A DNA stretch of 19,436 nt from COE1 sp965114465 (lineage in GTDB: Bacteria > Bacillota > Clostridia > Lachnospirales > Lachnospiraceae): assembly GCA_965114465.1 (NCBI GenBank), contig CBCOYO010000061.1, positions 1 through 19,436 of the forward strand, given 5' to 3'. A program made the translations under genes and the position numbers. The notes below the pieces were generated by a model that saw only the letters and a list, made by a program, of their open reading frames with translations, did not search any database and was not told the origin of the DNA. Positions 6,691 to 14,921 of this stretch are shown piece after piece. Each line of letters begins with the position of its first letter. Position 1 is the stretch's first letter.

Positions 6691-7542
6691 TTATTTCGTA
6701 TCACGGTGACGCAGCGTCAGACCATAATCGCCTTGATCTTTTAAGCGCTGATACAGACCATTTGCAAGTGTTACGCTCCTATGCTGGCCACCAGTACAGC
6801 CGATTGCAATTACCAATTGGTATTTTCCTTCTTTTACATAGTTTGGTATAAGAAAACGAATCATATCTGTAAGCTTGTCCAGAAATTCATGTGCTTCTGC
6901 AAAGCCCATTACATAATCTTGCACTTCCTTGTCAAGCCCTGTCTTTTGTTTGAGTTCTTCTATGTAAAAAGGGTTTGGCAAAAACCGTACATCAAACACC
7001 AAATCTGCATCCTGCGGGATTCCATGCTTAAAGCCAAACGACATTACATTCACCATTAAACTGTTATAATTCTGATTGCTTACAAAAATTTTATCCAATT
7101 CTGCCTTTAACTCCCGTGTCAGCAGGTTTGTAGTATCAATCACATAATCTGCCGCCGACCGGATGCTTGCCAAAAGCTGCCGTTCACTCTCAATCCCGCT
7201 GATTAAGTCGCCATCCGCTGACAGCGGATGGAGACGTCTGGTTTCTTTATAGCGCTTTAAAAGCACCTTGTCAGAAGCCTCCAAAAAAAGCACTTCAAAA
7301 ACATATGTTTTCCTAAGTCGCTGTACAAGCTGATTAACATCTTCAAATGACTGGTCAGCTCTAACATCAAGCCCCAATGCAACCCGTTGTATTTCTGTAT
7401 CTGGCATGGCAATCAGTTCCATAAACTTTTCAATTAAAGGAACTGGCATATTATCGGCACAATAAAAGCCTGCGTCCTCCAGCATTTTCATAGCCGTTGA
7501 TTTCCCGCCACCGCTCATCCCCGTAACGATTACAAATCTCAT
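6691..7542 (-). CDS. rapZ: RapZ/YvcJ family nucleotide-binding protein
   Basis: A 283-aa P-loop protein of the RapZ (YvcJ) family. Walker A GMSGGGKST is at residues 8-16. The C-terminal domain has FGFKHGIPQDADLVFDVRFLPNPF and IGCTGGQHRSV, both family signatures. In E. coli RapZ is an RNase adaptor that controls GlmS through small RNAs. In Firmicutes YvcJ binds and hydrolyses GTP/ATP and its role is less clear, so the RNA-adaptor function should not be assumed here. It lies 12 bases downstream of murB and 21 bases before whiA, so the three are probably co-transcribed, linking it to cell-wall precursor supply. Confidence 0.94.
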   Translation of the reverse strand: MRFVIVTGMSGGGKSTAMKMLEDAGFYCADNMPVPLIEKFMELIAMPDTEIQRVALGLDVRADQSFEDVNQLVQRLRKTYVFEVLFLEASDKVLLKRYKETRRLHPLSADGDLISGIESERQLLASIRSAADYVIDTTNLLTRELKAELDKIFVSNQNYNSLMVNVMSFGFKHGIPQDADLVFDVRFLPNPFYIEELKQKTGLDKEVQDYVMGFAEAHEFLDKLTDMIRFLIPNYVKEGKYQLVIAIGCTGGQHRSVTLANGLYQRLKDQGDYGLTLRHRDTK

Positions 7543-7554
7543 CTGAAACCAGAC

Positions 7555-8493
7555 CTACCTTTCACTTCCAAAATCACCCAAAAAGAGGACTTCTGGCTCC
7601 AAGCGCACACCTGCGTACTCCATCACTCTTTTTTGTACTTCTTTTATTAACAAATAAATATCGTTTGCCGTTGCATTTCCTGTGTTTATTACAAATCCAC
7701 AATGTTTAGAAGAAACACTCGCACCGCCGATCGAAAATCCGCTAAGCCCTGCGTCCTGTATTAACTTAGCCGCAAAATATCCCTCCGGCCGTTTAAAGGT
7801 AGAACCAGCGCTAGGATATTCTAAAGGCTGCTTTTCCCGCCGCCGCTGTGCTAAATCCTCCATTTTCACTTTGATTTGGGCAGGCTCTGAGGATTTTAGG
7901 CGAATTGCCGCCGCAAGCACTATCAGCCGTTCTTCTTTTAATATGCTGTGCCTGTACGAAAAATGCATTTCTTCATTACTTTTCTGTACAATTTTCCCAT
8001 CAGGCGTCATAAGCTTTACCCATTCAATTACCTGCCTAAGTTCCCCATCATATGCACCCGCATTCATTACCACTGCGCCGCCAAGACTCCCGGGAATCCC
8101 TGACGCAAATTCAAAACCAGAAAGCCCATTCTCATAGGCTGCTTTTGCAACAGCAGCAAGAGAAGCACCTGCTTCACACACCAAACACTCTCCCTCTGCC
8201 GAAATAGCACTGAATGCCTTTGACAAATGCAGCACAATTCCTCGTATTCCACTGTCGCTAACCAGCACATTACTTCCGTTTCCAATTAGATAAAAATTAT
8301 CACCAAGAACCAGACAAAGCTTTTCTAATTCTGCAATAGCATCTATCTCTACAAAAACATCTGCGCAGCCTCCTACCCGAAATGTTGTATGAGCAGCCAT
8401 TGGCTCATTTCGCAAAATGCGTTCATGCGGAATGTACTTTGCAATTTCTTCGATTTGCTGTTGTATGCTATACGCACTCAAAACATTACTCAA
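7555..8493 (-). CDS. murB: UDP-N-acetylenolpyruvoylglucosamine reductase
   Basis: FAD-dependent enzyme that reduces UDP-GlcNAc-enolpyruvate to UDP-MurNAc in peptidoglycan precursor synthesis, in the cytosol. 312 aa. Evidence: HTTFRVGGCADVF, the FAD-binding LIGNGSNVLVSDSGI near residues 69-83, GIPGSLGGAVVMNAGAYDGEL, and the type II catalytic block YPSAGSTFKRPEGYFA, whose Ser is the proton donor. The C-terminal LEPEVLFLG supplies the conserved Glu. I accept a TTG start at 8493: GAGG lies eight bases upstream and no in-frame ATG is suitably placed. It leads the murB-rapZ-whiA-crh-lipid kinase run and may use a promoter in the 142-base gap after glcK. Confidence 0.95.
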   Translation of the reverse strand: MSNVLSAYSIQQQIEEIAKYIPHERILRNEPMAAHTTFRVGGCADVFVEIDAIAELEKLCLVLGDNFYLIGNGSNVLVSDSGIRGIVLHLSKAFSAISAEGECLVCEAGASLAAVAKAAYENGLSGFEFASGIPGSLGGAVVMNAGAYDGELRQVIEWVKLMTPDGKIVQKSNEEMHFSYRHSILKEERLIVLAAAIRLKSSEPAQIKVKMEDLAQRRREKQPLEYPSAGSTFKRPEGYFAAKLIQDAGLSGFSIGGASVSSKHCGFVINTGNATANDIYLLIKEVQKRVMEYAGVRLEPEVLFLGDFGSER

Positions 8494-8571
8494 ATCTCAA
8501 ACCTCAAATTTTTATTTTTATCAAATACAAACACCTGCAACTATCACAGTTCCTCAGCGTCGAAAAGACTA

Positions 8572-8577
8572 AGTATA
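8572..8577 (-). promoter_or_regulatory. Possible -10 box upstream of murB
   Basis: The minus strand has TATACT at 8572-8577, about 80 bases before the murB start. The -35 region is weak (TAGTCA at 18-bp spacing), so this is only a candidate internal promoter between glcK and murB. Confidence 0.3.
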
Positions 8578-8635
8578 ACAATTGCTACAAAGTCCTGACT
8601 AAACAGTAACATAAATACCACTTATCTCGCAAGCA

Positions 8636-9583
8636 TTATGCACTATATCCATCAATTACCAGCTTCGCTGCGCCATAAATGCCTGCATCATTTCCTAATG
8701 TAGCCAGCTTAAACTGTGTATCCTTGCAGCCGTGGAACACATATTTTTCATAGTATTTCGATACAAAGCCACACAGAATTTCCCCTGCCTTTGACACGCC
8801 GCCGCCAAGCACAAACACTTCGGGATTTACAACAGAAGCAATCATTGCAAGCCCTTTTCCAAGATACATTCCGAAATCCTCTGCAATATCACACGCCACT
8901 TTATCGCCTGCCTTCACAGCGTCAAATACTGCCTTTGCACTTAAACCGCCTTTGCGAAGCACACTGTCCTCTGACACAGATGTCAGTTTTCTAGACGCAA
9001 GCCTTACAATACCCGTTGCTGAAGCATACTGTTCCAAACATCCATGATTGCCGCAGCCGCAAGCATCCGGCTCATCATCTACAATATGAATATGTCCAAT
9101 TTCACCACCACAGCCTGTTGCACCTGTTAATATTTTACCATTAACAATAATTCCTCCGCCAACACCCGTGCCAAGCGTAGCAAGCACCATATTGTGGCAG
9201 CCCTTACCGCCACCGCACCACATCTCACCAAGCGCTGCTACATTTGCATCATTTCCAGCTTTTACTGGCATCTGAAGCAAACCGCCAAGCACCTCATTAA
9301 TATTCATTACCCCCCAGCCAAGATTTACTGCCTTATGCACAACACCAGCATCATCTACTGGCCCTGGAACACCAATTCCCACACCGATAACTTCCTCCTT
9401 TGTAATCACGCGCTCTTTCATTTTACCCTGAATGGTTTTTGCAATATCTGGCAGAATCTCGCCGCCGTAATTTTCTTTACGGGTCGGAATTTCCCACTTT
9501 TCCAAAACAGTCCCTTCTGTATCAAACAATCCGATTTTAACTGTTGTTCCTCCTAAGTCAACGCCAAAACAATACTTCTCCAT
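8636..9583 (-). CDS. glcK: ROK family glucokinase
   Basis: ATP-dependent sugar kinase of the ROK family, most likely phosphorylating glucose to glucose-6-phosphate in the cytosol. 315 aa. Visible: the phosphate-binding loop GVDLGGTTVKIGLF at residues 7-20, GNDANVAALGE at 110-120 with catalytic Asp112, GTGVGGGIIVNG at 138-149, GGEIGHIHI at 159-167, and the zinc cluster CGCGNHGCLE at 175-184. The absence of an N-terminal helix-turn-helix marks it as a kinase rather than a ROK repressor. A good GGAAGGG site precedes the ATG. It follows hprK by 55 bases, so the pair is probably one transcript, tying glucose entry to carbon catabolite control. Confidence 0.93.
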   Translation of the reverse strand: MEKYCFGVDLGGTTVKIGLFDTEGTVLEKWEIPTRKENYGGEILPDIAKTIQGKMKERVITKEEVIGVGIGVPGPVDDAGVVHKAVNLGWGVMNINEVLGGLLQMPVKAGNDANVAALGEMWCGGGKGCHNMVLATLGTGVGGGIIVNGKILTGATGCGGEIGHIHIVDDEPDACGCGNHGCLEQYASATGIVRLASRKLTSVSEDSVLRKGGLSAKAVFDAVKAGDKVACDIAEDFGMYLGKGLAMIASVVNPEVFVLGGGVSKAGEILCGFVSKYYEKYVFHGCKDTQFKLATLGNDAGIYGAAKLVIDGYSA

Positions 9584-9638
9584 TGCATTTCCCTTCCTTT
9601 CTTATATTTGTGTTTTTGCCTAACTAAAACAACCCTCT

Positions 9639-10574
9639 TTAATCTTCCTCACGTGGATTTGTCAAAGAATTTTGCACACGCTGATATAATTCCTGCGCCG
9701 CGTTGTATCCCATCTTTTTCTGACGGTGATTAACTGCCGCCGACTCACAGATAATCGCAAGATTACGTCCTGGGCGAATCGGTATATTGTGACATACCAC
9801 CTTATTACCAAGATATTCTGTATAGTTCTCCTCAAGACCAAGACGGTCGTATTTTTTCTCTTTATCCCAATCCTCTAATCGAATTACTAGATTAATATTT
9901 GTAGTATCCATAACACTAGATACACCAAACAGCGTCTTTACATCAATAATTCCAATACCACGCAGTTCAATAAAATGCCGTGTAATGTCCGGTGCAGAAC
10001 CAACCAGCGTTTCATCGCTAACTTTACGAATTTCCACAACATCATCCGAAACAAGCCGATGCCCTCTTTTAATCAACTCAAGCGCCGCTTCACTCTTTCC
10101 AATTCCACTTTCGCCAGTAATCAGCACACCCTCGCCATAAACATCCACCAACACACCATGCACAGAAATACACGGCGCAAGCTTAACATTCAACCAGCGG
10201 ATAATCTCTGCCATAAACGCCGAAGTAGGCATATCTGTCATTAACAGTGGAACATTATTTTTTACCGCGATTTCCATAAACGTTTCATCCGGCCGCAGAT
10301 TCCTGCAAAATATAATACATGGCGTTTTTTCAGATACCACCCTTGGGTATACTTCATCCTTCACTTCCTGTTTCATATTTTCCATATAGGAATACTCCAC
10401 AAATCCAATAATCTGCGTCCTCGTTTCCTCAAAATGCTCAAAATACCCTGCAAGCTGCAACGCCGGACGAATAATATCCGGTTGGTGAATTTTAATATTT
10501 GCTACATCCACCTGCGGCGTTAGATTCGTCAGCTTCAATTTCTCTATTAGAGATTCCACACTAACACTTGACAT
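9639..10574 (-). CDS. hprK: HPr kinase/phosphorylase
   Basis: Bifunctional sensor enzyme that phosphorylates the regulatory Ser of HPr and Crh using ATP or pyrophosphate and also removes that phosphate, driving CcpA-dependent carbon catabolite repression in Firmicutes. Visible: His139 in SVHGVLVDVYG, Walker A GESGIGKS at residues 154-161, SDDVVEIR near 177-183, and the HprK signature IELRGIGIIDVKTLFG near 202-217. I start at the ATG at 10574 (311 aa, matching the roughly 310 aa of Bacillus HprK). The longer frame begins at a TTG inside the 10599-10625 hairpin repeat and lacks a ribosome site. A target protein, the Crh-like paralogue, is encoded on the same strand about 4 kb downstream. Confidence 0.95.
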   Translation of the reverse strand: MSSVSVESLIEKLKLTNLTPQVDVANIKIHQPDIIRPALQLAGYFEHFEETRTQIIGFVEYSYMENMKQEVKDEVYPRVVSEKTPCIIFCRNLRPDETFMEIAVKNNVPLLMTDMPTSAFMAEIIRWLNVKLAPCISVHGVLVDVYGEGVLITGESGIGKSEAALELIKRGHRLVSDDVVEIRKVSDETLVGSAPDITRHFIELRGIGIIDVKTLFGVSSVMDTTNINLVIRLEDWDKEKKYDRLGLEENYTEYLGNKVVCHNIPIRPGRNLAIICESAAVNHRQKKMGYNAAQELYQRVQNSLTNPREED

Positions 10575-10598
10575 ATCCTTACCATACCTTTCTACCAA

Positions 10599-10625
10599 TT
10601 ACAGTTCAGCCTTGGTGAACTGTAA
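10599..10625. repeat. Dispersed inverted repeat in the hprK leader
   Basis: TTACAGTTCA (10599-10608) and TGAACTGTAA (10616-10625) form a perfect 10-bp stem with a 7-nt loop. It is the same family as the repeat at 19384-19415 and the half copy at 41-51. It ends 24 bases before the hprK ATG, so it would be a hairpin just upstream of the ribosome site. Confidence 0.88.
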
Positions 10626-10693
10626 CTTCTGTTTTCTTCTTTGTTTTTTAATTTGTATTTTTAATAAAAGCATATTATCAATACATTACCATT

Positions 10694-10721
10694 ATATTAA
10701 CACATTCTTGGAAAGTGTAAA
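10694..10721 (-). promoter_or_regulatory. Candidate promoter of hprK-glcK
   Basis: Minus strand: -35 TTTACA (10716-10721), 16-bp spacer, -10 TAATAT (10694-10699). The leader of about 110 nt would include the hairpin at 10599-10625. Confidence 0.5.
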
Positions 10722-10733
10722 AGATTAATATGA

Positions 10734-11672
10734 TTACTTTTCAATTTCTATGCGAAAATAATCTCCAATTCCTGCTATAAATGACAATACCTGCGGCTTC
10801 ATAATTTGCGGGAATGTCGTCAGCACCGGCGCGGTTTCGAAACTTAGTACCTTATCAAAGCCTATATTGCGCAATCCTTTTACAAAACCACCCCAATCCG
10901 TAGACGGCAGATTTTCACGCGTTTTTGTAAAGGTAAACGGAATTTGATGCAGGTCAGCTATTCCGTCATTATCATGAATATGCAGCACCTTCAGGCGATA
11001 ATCCAACATTGTAATAAAACGTTCAAAATCAATCCCCACCAAATTGGCATGACCCGTATCGAAACAGAAGCCCAATACCTCTGCATGATACTTATCATTA
11101 AATCTATCAATGCGCTCGACTGCTTTCCTTGCATCACAGCAAGGGCCCTCCACAATATGCCCGCCAATACCCTCATATAAATTCTCAATACATATCGTAA
11201 TTCCCAATTCCTTAGCAATTGGTGCAAGCGAGTCCAAAAACGCTTCTGTACGCTCCCACTCCTTTAGCTCAGAACCTAGATAATACGCAAGTTTAAAACC
11301 ATGCACTACAATATATGTGCATCCCATAAAAGCACAAATCTCCATACTTTTGGGCGCTACCACATTCCATAGGTAATCGTTTAATTCCTTGCTTCCTTTT
11401 GGCACATAGTTTGGATAAGGCATATGCATTTGATTTATTGTAATGCCTGCGCTCTTAGCCCCCTTTTTGTGTGGTGCAAAAAACTGTTCTAGTTCTTGCA
11501 TGGTCTGATCGAAAAATGAATTTACTTCCGATTGATACAGCGCTGTATTCAAAAGATAGCCATTTAAACTAAAATCCACACAAGAAAACCCCGATGCTTT
11601 TAACAGCGCATATCCGTCCTCTGGGTGATCGTCCTCTATCACATTTTTCGTCTGTACTCCAATACGCAGCAT
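10734..11672 (-). CDS. Sugar phosphate isomerase/epimerase (AP endonuclease 2-like TIM barrel)
   Basis: A 312-aa xylose-isomerase-like TIM-barrel protein. This superfamily includes sugar and inositol isomerases/epimerases and endonuclease IV, and uses metal-binding Glu, Asp and His residues at the barrel mouth. Supporting residues: MHMPYPNY near 87, YIVVHG near 120, ICIENLYEG near 160 (metal Glu), FCFDTGHAN near 200 (Asp and His), VLHIHDNDG near 228 and SFETAP near 289 (final metal Glu). A GGGAGG site precedes the ATG. It appears to be a single-gene unit with its own promoter at 11776-11804. The substrate is unknown and the neighbours do not suggest one. Confidence 0.85.
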   Translation of the reverse strand: MLRIGVQTKNVIEDDHPEDGYALLKASGFSCVDFSLNGYLLNTALYQSEVNSFFDQTMQELEQFFAPHKKGAKSAGITINQMHMPYPNYVPKGSKELNDYLWNVVAPKSMEICAFMGCTYIVVHGFKLAYYLGSELKEWERTEAFLDSLAPIAKELGITICIENLYEGIGGHIVEGPCCDARKAVERIDRFNDKYHAEVLGFCFDTGHANLVGIDFERFITMLDYRLKVLHIHDNDGIADLHQIPFTFTKTRENLPSTDWGGFVKGLRNIGFDKVLSFETAPVLTTFPQIMKPQVLSFIAGIGDYFRIEIEK

Positions 11673-11775
11673 TATTTATTCCTCCCTCTCTAATTCGTAT
11701 AAAATTATTATATACCCACGAGCAAAGTTCTATTTCAAACCAATCTGCCCAGACAATATCCTAATATATATCCCT

Positions 11776-11804
11776 ATTTTAACACCCCTTGCAAAGTATG
11801 TAAA
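11776..11804 (-). promoter_or_regulatory. Sigma-A promoter of the TIM-barrel isomerase gene
   Basis: Minus strand: -35 TTTACA (11799-11804), 17-bp spacer, -10 TAAAAT (11776-11781). About 100 bases separate it from the start codon. Confidence 0.6.
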
Positions 11805-11895
11805 GAATTGAAATACAAACCAAACGCAATCAATTAGAGAAGCGTTATCTTCCCGTGCACAATCGAATATAGAAAATTTCTTTTTTCTTGCACAT

Positions 11896-11933
11896 AAAAA
11901 ACCGCAGGCAAAATCCTTTATTCTGCCCACGGT
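11896..11933 (-). terminator. Rho-independent terminator of spoVAD
   Basis: On the minus strand, ACCGTGGGCA (11933-11924) pairs fully with TGCCTGCGGT (11910-11901), allowing two G-U pairs, and is followed by TTTTTT. It starts 65 bases after the spoVAD stop codon. Confidence 0.88.
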
Positions 11934-11997
11934 CTTCCATATTTTATACAAACGTATTTTCTATTTATTTAATCCAAATTTGCCTTATCTAACCCCT

Positions 11998-13059
11998 TTA
12001 AACCGTTTCGATTACAACCCCATGTGCAATCCCCGGCACATTCTGTCCCTCATTAAATGATGTCTTATTTAACAGCGCTCCGGTTGGGACAAACAAGATT
12101 CGCTTCCATTCACCCTGTGCCATCTTTTTTAATATATGCGCTGAAAGTACCACTGCTGAACAGCCGCAACCGCTTCCTCCCGCATGAACATCCTGTTTTT
12201 CTAAATCATAAATAATCATCCCACAGTCATAATGTTTCCCACGGATATCTATATTTTCTTCCTCCAAAAGCGTATAGAGCGCCTCGCTTCCCACATTGCC
12301 CAAATCACCGGTAAAAATCGCATCATAGTCCTTTGCTGTTCTGCCAAAATCCTTTAAATTCGTTGAAATTGTCCAAGCTGCTGCTGGTGCCATTGCGCAA
12401 CCCATATTAAAGGAATCCTTAATCCCAAAATCCTCAATTTTTCCAATTGTAACACCTGTTATTCCGATTTTGCAGCGAAAAGTGTTCTTAGCTGCCTTCT
12501 GCATATTGCTGCTTGCTTCCTCACTTTGCAGCAAAAATCCTGCGCTTCCGGTAACAGTCCATGATGCATACAGCGGCCGTTGTCCGCCATACTCCAATGG
12601 ATAACGGAACTCCTTCTGCGCACTTGCAAAATGACTAGATGTAAGACTCATTACCGTATCCGCATACCCCGCTGCCACTGCCATTGAACCCATACAAAGC
12701 GACTCTCCGCAAGTTGAGCATGCACCATAGAGTCCCACAAACGGTATATTATAATCCAGCACACCGAAAGAACTCGCAATTGTCTGCCCCAGCAAATCAC
12801 CAGCAAACAAGAACCGCACATCCTTTGCCTTTAATCCTGTTTTTTCTAATGTTAGAGCAATCGCCTCTTTCTGTAAAGCGCTTTCTGCTTTCTCCCAAGA
12901 ATCTTCGCCAAACATATCGTTTTTATCGTCACTTACCTTGTCAAAGCATCCGGCAAGCGGCCCTTCGTCTTCCATCTGCCCTACAATATTACCGCTTCCC
13001 ATTATAAAAACTGGCTTTTCATAGCCTATACTTGATTTCCCCAATGCCTGATTGCCCAC
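11998..13059 (-). CDS. spoVAD: Stage V sporulation protein AD
   Basis: A 353-aa thiolase-fold protein. In Bacillus, SpoVAD is part of the SpoVA machinery that takes up dipicolinic acid into the developing spore and releases it at germination; SpoVAD binds DPA. Matching blocks: FAGDLLGQ near residue 85, YGACSTCGES at 111-120 (thiolase-position Cys114), SSHFASAQKEFRYPLEYGGQRP, AMAPAAAWTI near 228, and GGSGCGCSAVVLSAHI near 293. The start is GTG at 13059, seven bases after AGGAGG. Unusually, spoVAC and spoVAE are not adjacent: the gene stands alone between a terminator upstream and its own terminator. A thiolase fold could also serve ketoacyl chemistry, but the overall match is to SpoVAD. Confidence 0.9.
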   Translation of the reverse strand: MGNQALGKSSIGYEKPVFIMGSGNIVGQMEDEGPLAGCFDKVSDDKNDMFGEDSWEKAESALQKEAIALTLEKTGLKAKDVRFLFAGDLLGQTIASSFGVLDYNIPFVGLYGACSTCGESLCMGSMAVAAGYADTVMSLTSSHFASAQKEFRYPLEYGGQRPLYASWTVTGSAGFLLQSEEASSNMQKAAKNTFRCKIGITGVTIGKIEDFGIKDSFNMGCAMAPAAAWTISTNLKDFGRTAKDYDAIFTGDLGNVGSEALYTLLEEENIDIRGKHYDCGMIIYDLEKQDVHAGGSGCGCSAVVLSAHILKKMAQGEWKRILFVPTGALLNKTSFNEGQNVPGIAHGVVIETV

Positions 13060-13139
13060 ACCAAAACCTCCTGTTATAATATAACCGAAACACCTTCCAT
13101 ATAAACAGAAAAATCCATACTACCTGTTTGATTTTCTTT

Positions 13140-13168
13140 TATTTTGCCCATATCAAAAAAAATTATTC
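13140..13168 (-). promoter_or_regulatory. Possible sigma-G (forespore) promoter of spoVAD
   Basis: Minus strand: -35 GAATA (13164-13168) fits the forespore GHATR pattern. The 17-bp spacer and -10 CAAAATA (13140-13146) differ from CATNHTA at one key base. The leader would be about 75 nt. No convincing sigma-A pair was seen in the gap, and spoVA genes are sigma-G dependent in Bacillus. Confidence 0.4.
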
Positions 13169-13229
13169 CTTTATGAAAATGAAAGACATTTCCAAAAATC
13201 GCGTAAGGAAACCCCTCTTCCCATCCTCT

Positions 13230-13331
13230 CCTACTCGCCGCGCGCCCCATGCGCCGCTTCTGCGGCATATTTCCTCTGCATGGGGCTGCGCATAAAAAAC
13301 GAGCAGAAGAAATCTCTTTCTCCCACTCGTT
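13230..13331 (-). repeat. Terminator-linked structured repeat, copy B
   Basis: A 102-bp relative of copy A (2135-2280). The main stem pairs GCCCCATGC in the left part with GCATGGGGC in the right part, extended by GCGC on both sides with one bulged T. An inner GCCGC-TTCT-GCGGC hairpin sits in the loop. The AGAGGAAATAT sequence (minus strand) beside the stem is conserved in both copies. The element finishes in a terminator at 13294-13331. Confidence 0.8.
13294..13331 (-). terminator. Rho-independent terminator of the five-gene acyl operon
   Basis: On the minus strand, a 15-bp stem (13317-13331 with 13298-13312, allowing G-U pairs), loop GAGA, then TTTTTT. It begins 20 bases after the ligase stop codon and separates the operon from spoVAD. 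Confidence 0.88.
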
Positions 13332-13351
13332 GCATAGATTCGCAGTCAAAC

Positions 13352-14890
13352 CTAAAACCGCTTAATTTTCTTCGTTGTATTCTTCTCAAACTCAACGTCA
13401 CGCACTTTTAATCGTACCACGCGTTTGTATAATGGTGCTCCTTGGTTATATGCGTCAATTAGTTTCTGCAGTTCTGCCTGCATATCCTTAATCTTTTTCT
13501 TTGCCGCATATTCAAGATCAGGGAATATCTCTGCCTCAATAACGCCCTCGCTCTCACGTACCAAAATCTCCTGTACCAGACGATTCTCTCCAAGTTTATT
13601 CTCAATTTCTTCCGGTGATACATTCTCACCATTCGGCGTAATAATTAAGTTCTTTTTACGCCCTGTCAAGAATATAAAGCCATCCTCATCTACATAGCCC
13701 AAATCACCTGTGCGCAGCCAGCCGTCAACCAACGTTTCTGCTGTTTCCTCTGGCATTTTATAATAGCCCTGCATTACACTAGAACCCTTTACCCACAGTT
13801 CCTCGTCAACAACTTTCGCCTCGCAGTTAGGCATTAATTTGCCGACTGATCCCGGCTTGCTGTTCCAGCTTAAATTCGTACTAATTACAGGAGAACACTC
13901 AGTCATACCATAACCTTGCAGAATTTCAATTCCGTATTTTTTAAACATATCCAAATATGCTGGATTTAAGTATGCGCCGCCGCTGCAAATTGTGTGAAAC
14001 TGTTTCCCAAACACTTTTGCCTTAACCATTGCCGCTGGTATTAAAGACGCCTTCTCCAGCTTCTTTGCAATTGTTTCAATCATCAACGGCACCATTAAAA
14101 TCATATTCGGCTCAAAAAGTTTAATATTGTCAGCAACACGCAGCAGAGAATCGTTAATGCAGATTGTGCTGCCGATAGAAAGTCCTTTTAAAATATCCAT
14201 ACTTAGGCAGTACGCATGATGTATCGGAAGTACAGACATTACCACCATCCCCGGCTCATACCGCATATCTAGGCAGGTGGCATTCTCCGCCTGATTTCTA
14301 TGTGTCAGCATAACACCTTTGCTCTTTCCAGTTGTTCCAGAAGTAAACATAATGGTAGAAAGCTGCTCTGGCTGTGGTTTATAGTCAAATCCTGGCTTTT
14401 GTTCACGAATTAAATTCCAAAGGAAAAGAGCTTCCTCATTTCCCGCCTCGTCGCCCATACAGATAATATGCTTCAGTTGCCCGCAGCGTTCTGCTGCCAT
14501 AGCTGCCACATTTTCTTTGCTTTCATCATATACAAGCGTTGTTACGTCTGCACGGTCAATTAGCTCACATAAATCCTCTGCGGGGAGCAGCGCATCCAAC
14601 GGCACAGCCACGCTGCCGCTATTTACAATCCCGAAGAAGGAAACAATCCACGAATAAGAAGTAGTGCCGATAACTGCAATATGCTTCCCTTGCTCGCCAA
14701 GTGCTGCCAATGCTGCGGAAAAACACTCACTATCATTCTTTAATTCTGTGTATATTTTCCCAGCTACTTTCACTGCTTTTTTTCCGCTGCCATCATCGCT
14801 TTTCACCTTAAAGCGAATTGCGTCACGGGAACTAAACTCTTTTTCTGCCGCCACTAACAATTCTCTAATGGTGCTATGCAATTCATTCAT
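13352..14890 (-). CDS. Acyl-AMP ligase (AMP-dependent synthetase family)
   Basis: A 512-aa adenylate-forming enzyme, probably activating a fatty or other carboxylic acid with ATP and passing it to the carrier protein encoded just upstream or to CoA. Core motifs in order: TSGTTGKSKG at residues 183-192 (A3), LQGYGMTECSP near 325-334 (A5), WLRTGDLGYVDEDG near 391-404 (A7), TGRKKNLI near 409-416 (A8), and KNTTKKIKR at the C-terminus with the A10 lysine. It looks closer to long-chain acyl-CoA/ACP synthetases than to NRPS amino-acid domains, but the substrate cannot be read. The start ATG at 14890 has GGGTAAGG very close. It is the last gene of the operon, 163 bases after the carrier protein, with the terminator at 13294. 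Confidence 0.9.
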   Translation of the reverse strand: MNELHSTIRELLVAAEKEFSSRDAIRFKVKSDDGSGKKAVKVAGKIYTELKNDSECFSAALAALGEQGKHIAVIGTTSYSWIVSFFGIVNSGSVAVPLDALLPAEDLCELIDRADVTTLVYDESKENVAAMAAERCGQLKHIICMGDEAGNEEALFLWNLIREQKPGFDYKPQPEQLSTIMFTSGTTGKSKGVMLTHRNQAENATCLDMRYEPGMVVMSVLPIHHAYCLSMDILKGLSIGSTICINDSLLRVADNIKLFEPNMILMVPLMIETIAKKLEKASLIPAAMVKAKVFGKQFHTICSGGAYLNPAYLDMFKKYGIEILQGYGMTECSPVISTNLSWNSKPGSVGKLMPNCEAKVVDEELWVKGSSVMQGYYKMPEETAETLVDGWLRTGDLGYVDEDGFIFLTGRKKNLIITPNGENVSPEEIENKLGENRLVQEILVRESEGVIEAEIFPDLEYAAKKKIKDMQAELQKLIDAYNQGAPLYKRVVRLKVRDVEFEKNTTKKIKRF

Positions 14891-14921
14891 ATCCTTACCC
14901 TGCCCTTTCTGAATATCGTAT

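Larger units (their letters stand above)
11673..11997. other. 325-base non-coding gap
   Basis: Holds the promoter of the TIM-barrel gene (11776-11804) and the spoVAD terminator (11896-11933). The only sizeable frame (minus strand, 11730-11951) runs through the terminator, has no clear ribosome site and resembles nothing I know, so I do not call it. Nothing else was recognised. Confidence 0.7.

Noticed and set aside
9975..10244. Plus-strand ORFs antisense to hprK, glcK, murB and other genes
   Set aside because: They are opposite-strand shadows of well-recognised genes, with no ribosome sites or family motifs.
11730..11951. 73-residue minus-strand ORF
   Set aside because: It spans the spoVAD terminator and the promoter of the next gene, with no family resemblance.
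12871..12886. cre-like palindrome around AAAGCGCTTT inside spoVAD
   Set aside because: The outer bases do not fit the CcpA consensus and it lies within coding sequence far from any start.
11998..13059. spoVAD as the ketoacyl-synthase member of the acyl cluster
   Set aside because: Sequence blocks match SpoVAD along the whole length, and a strong terminator separates it from the operon.
13074..13349. 91-residue minus-strand ORF between the ligase and spoVAD
   Set aside because: It runs through the ligase terminator and the structured repeat and has no convincing ribosome site. A 25-residue frame starting in the putative spoVAD leader is too weak to call.
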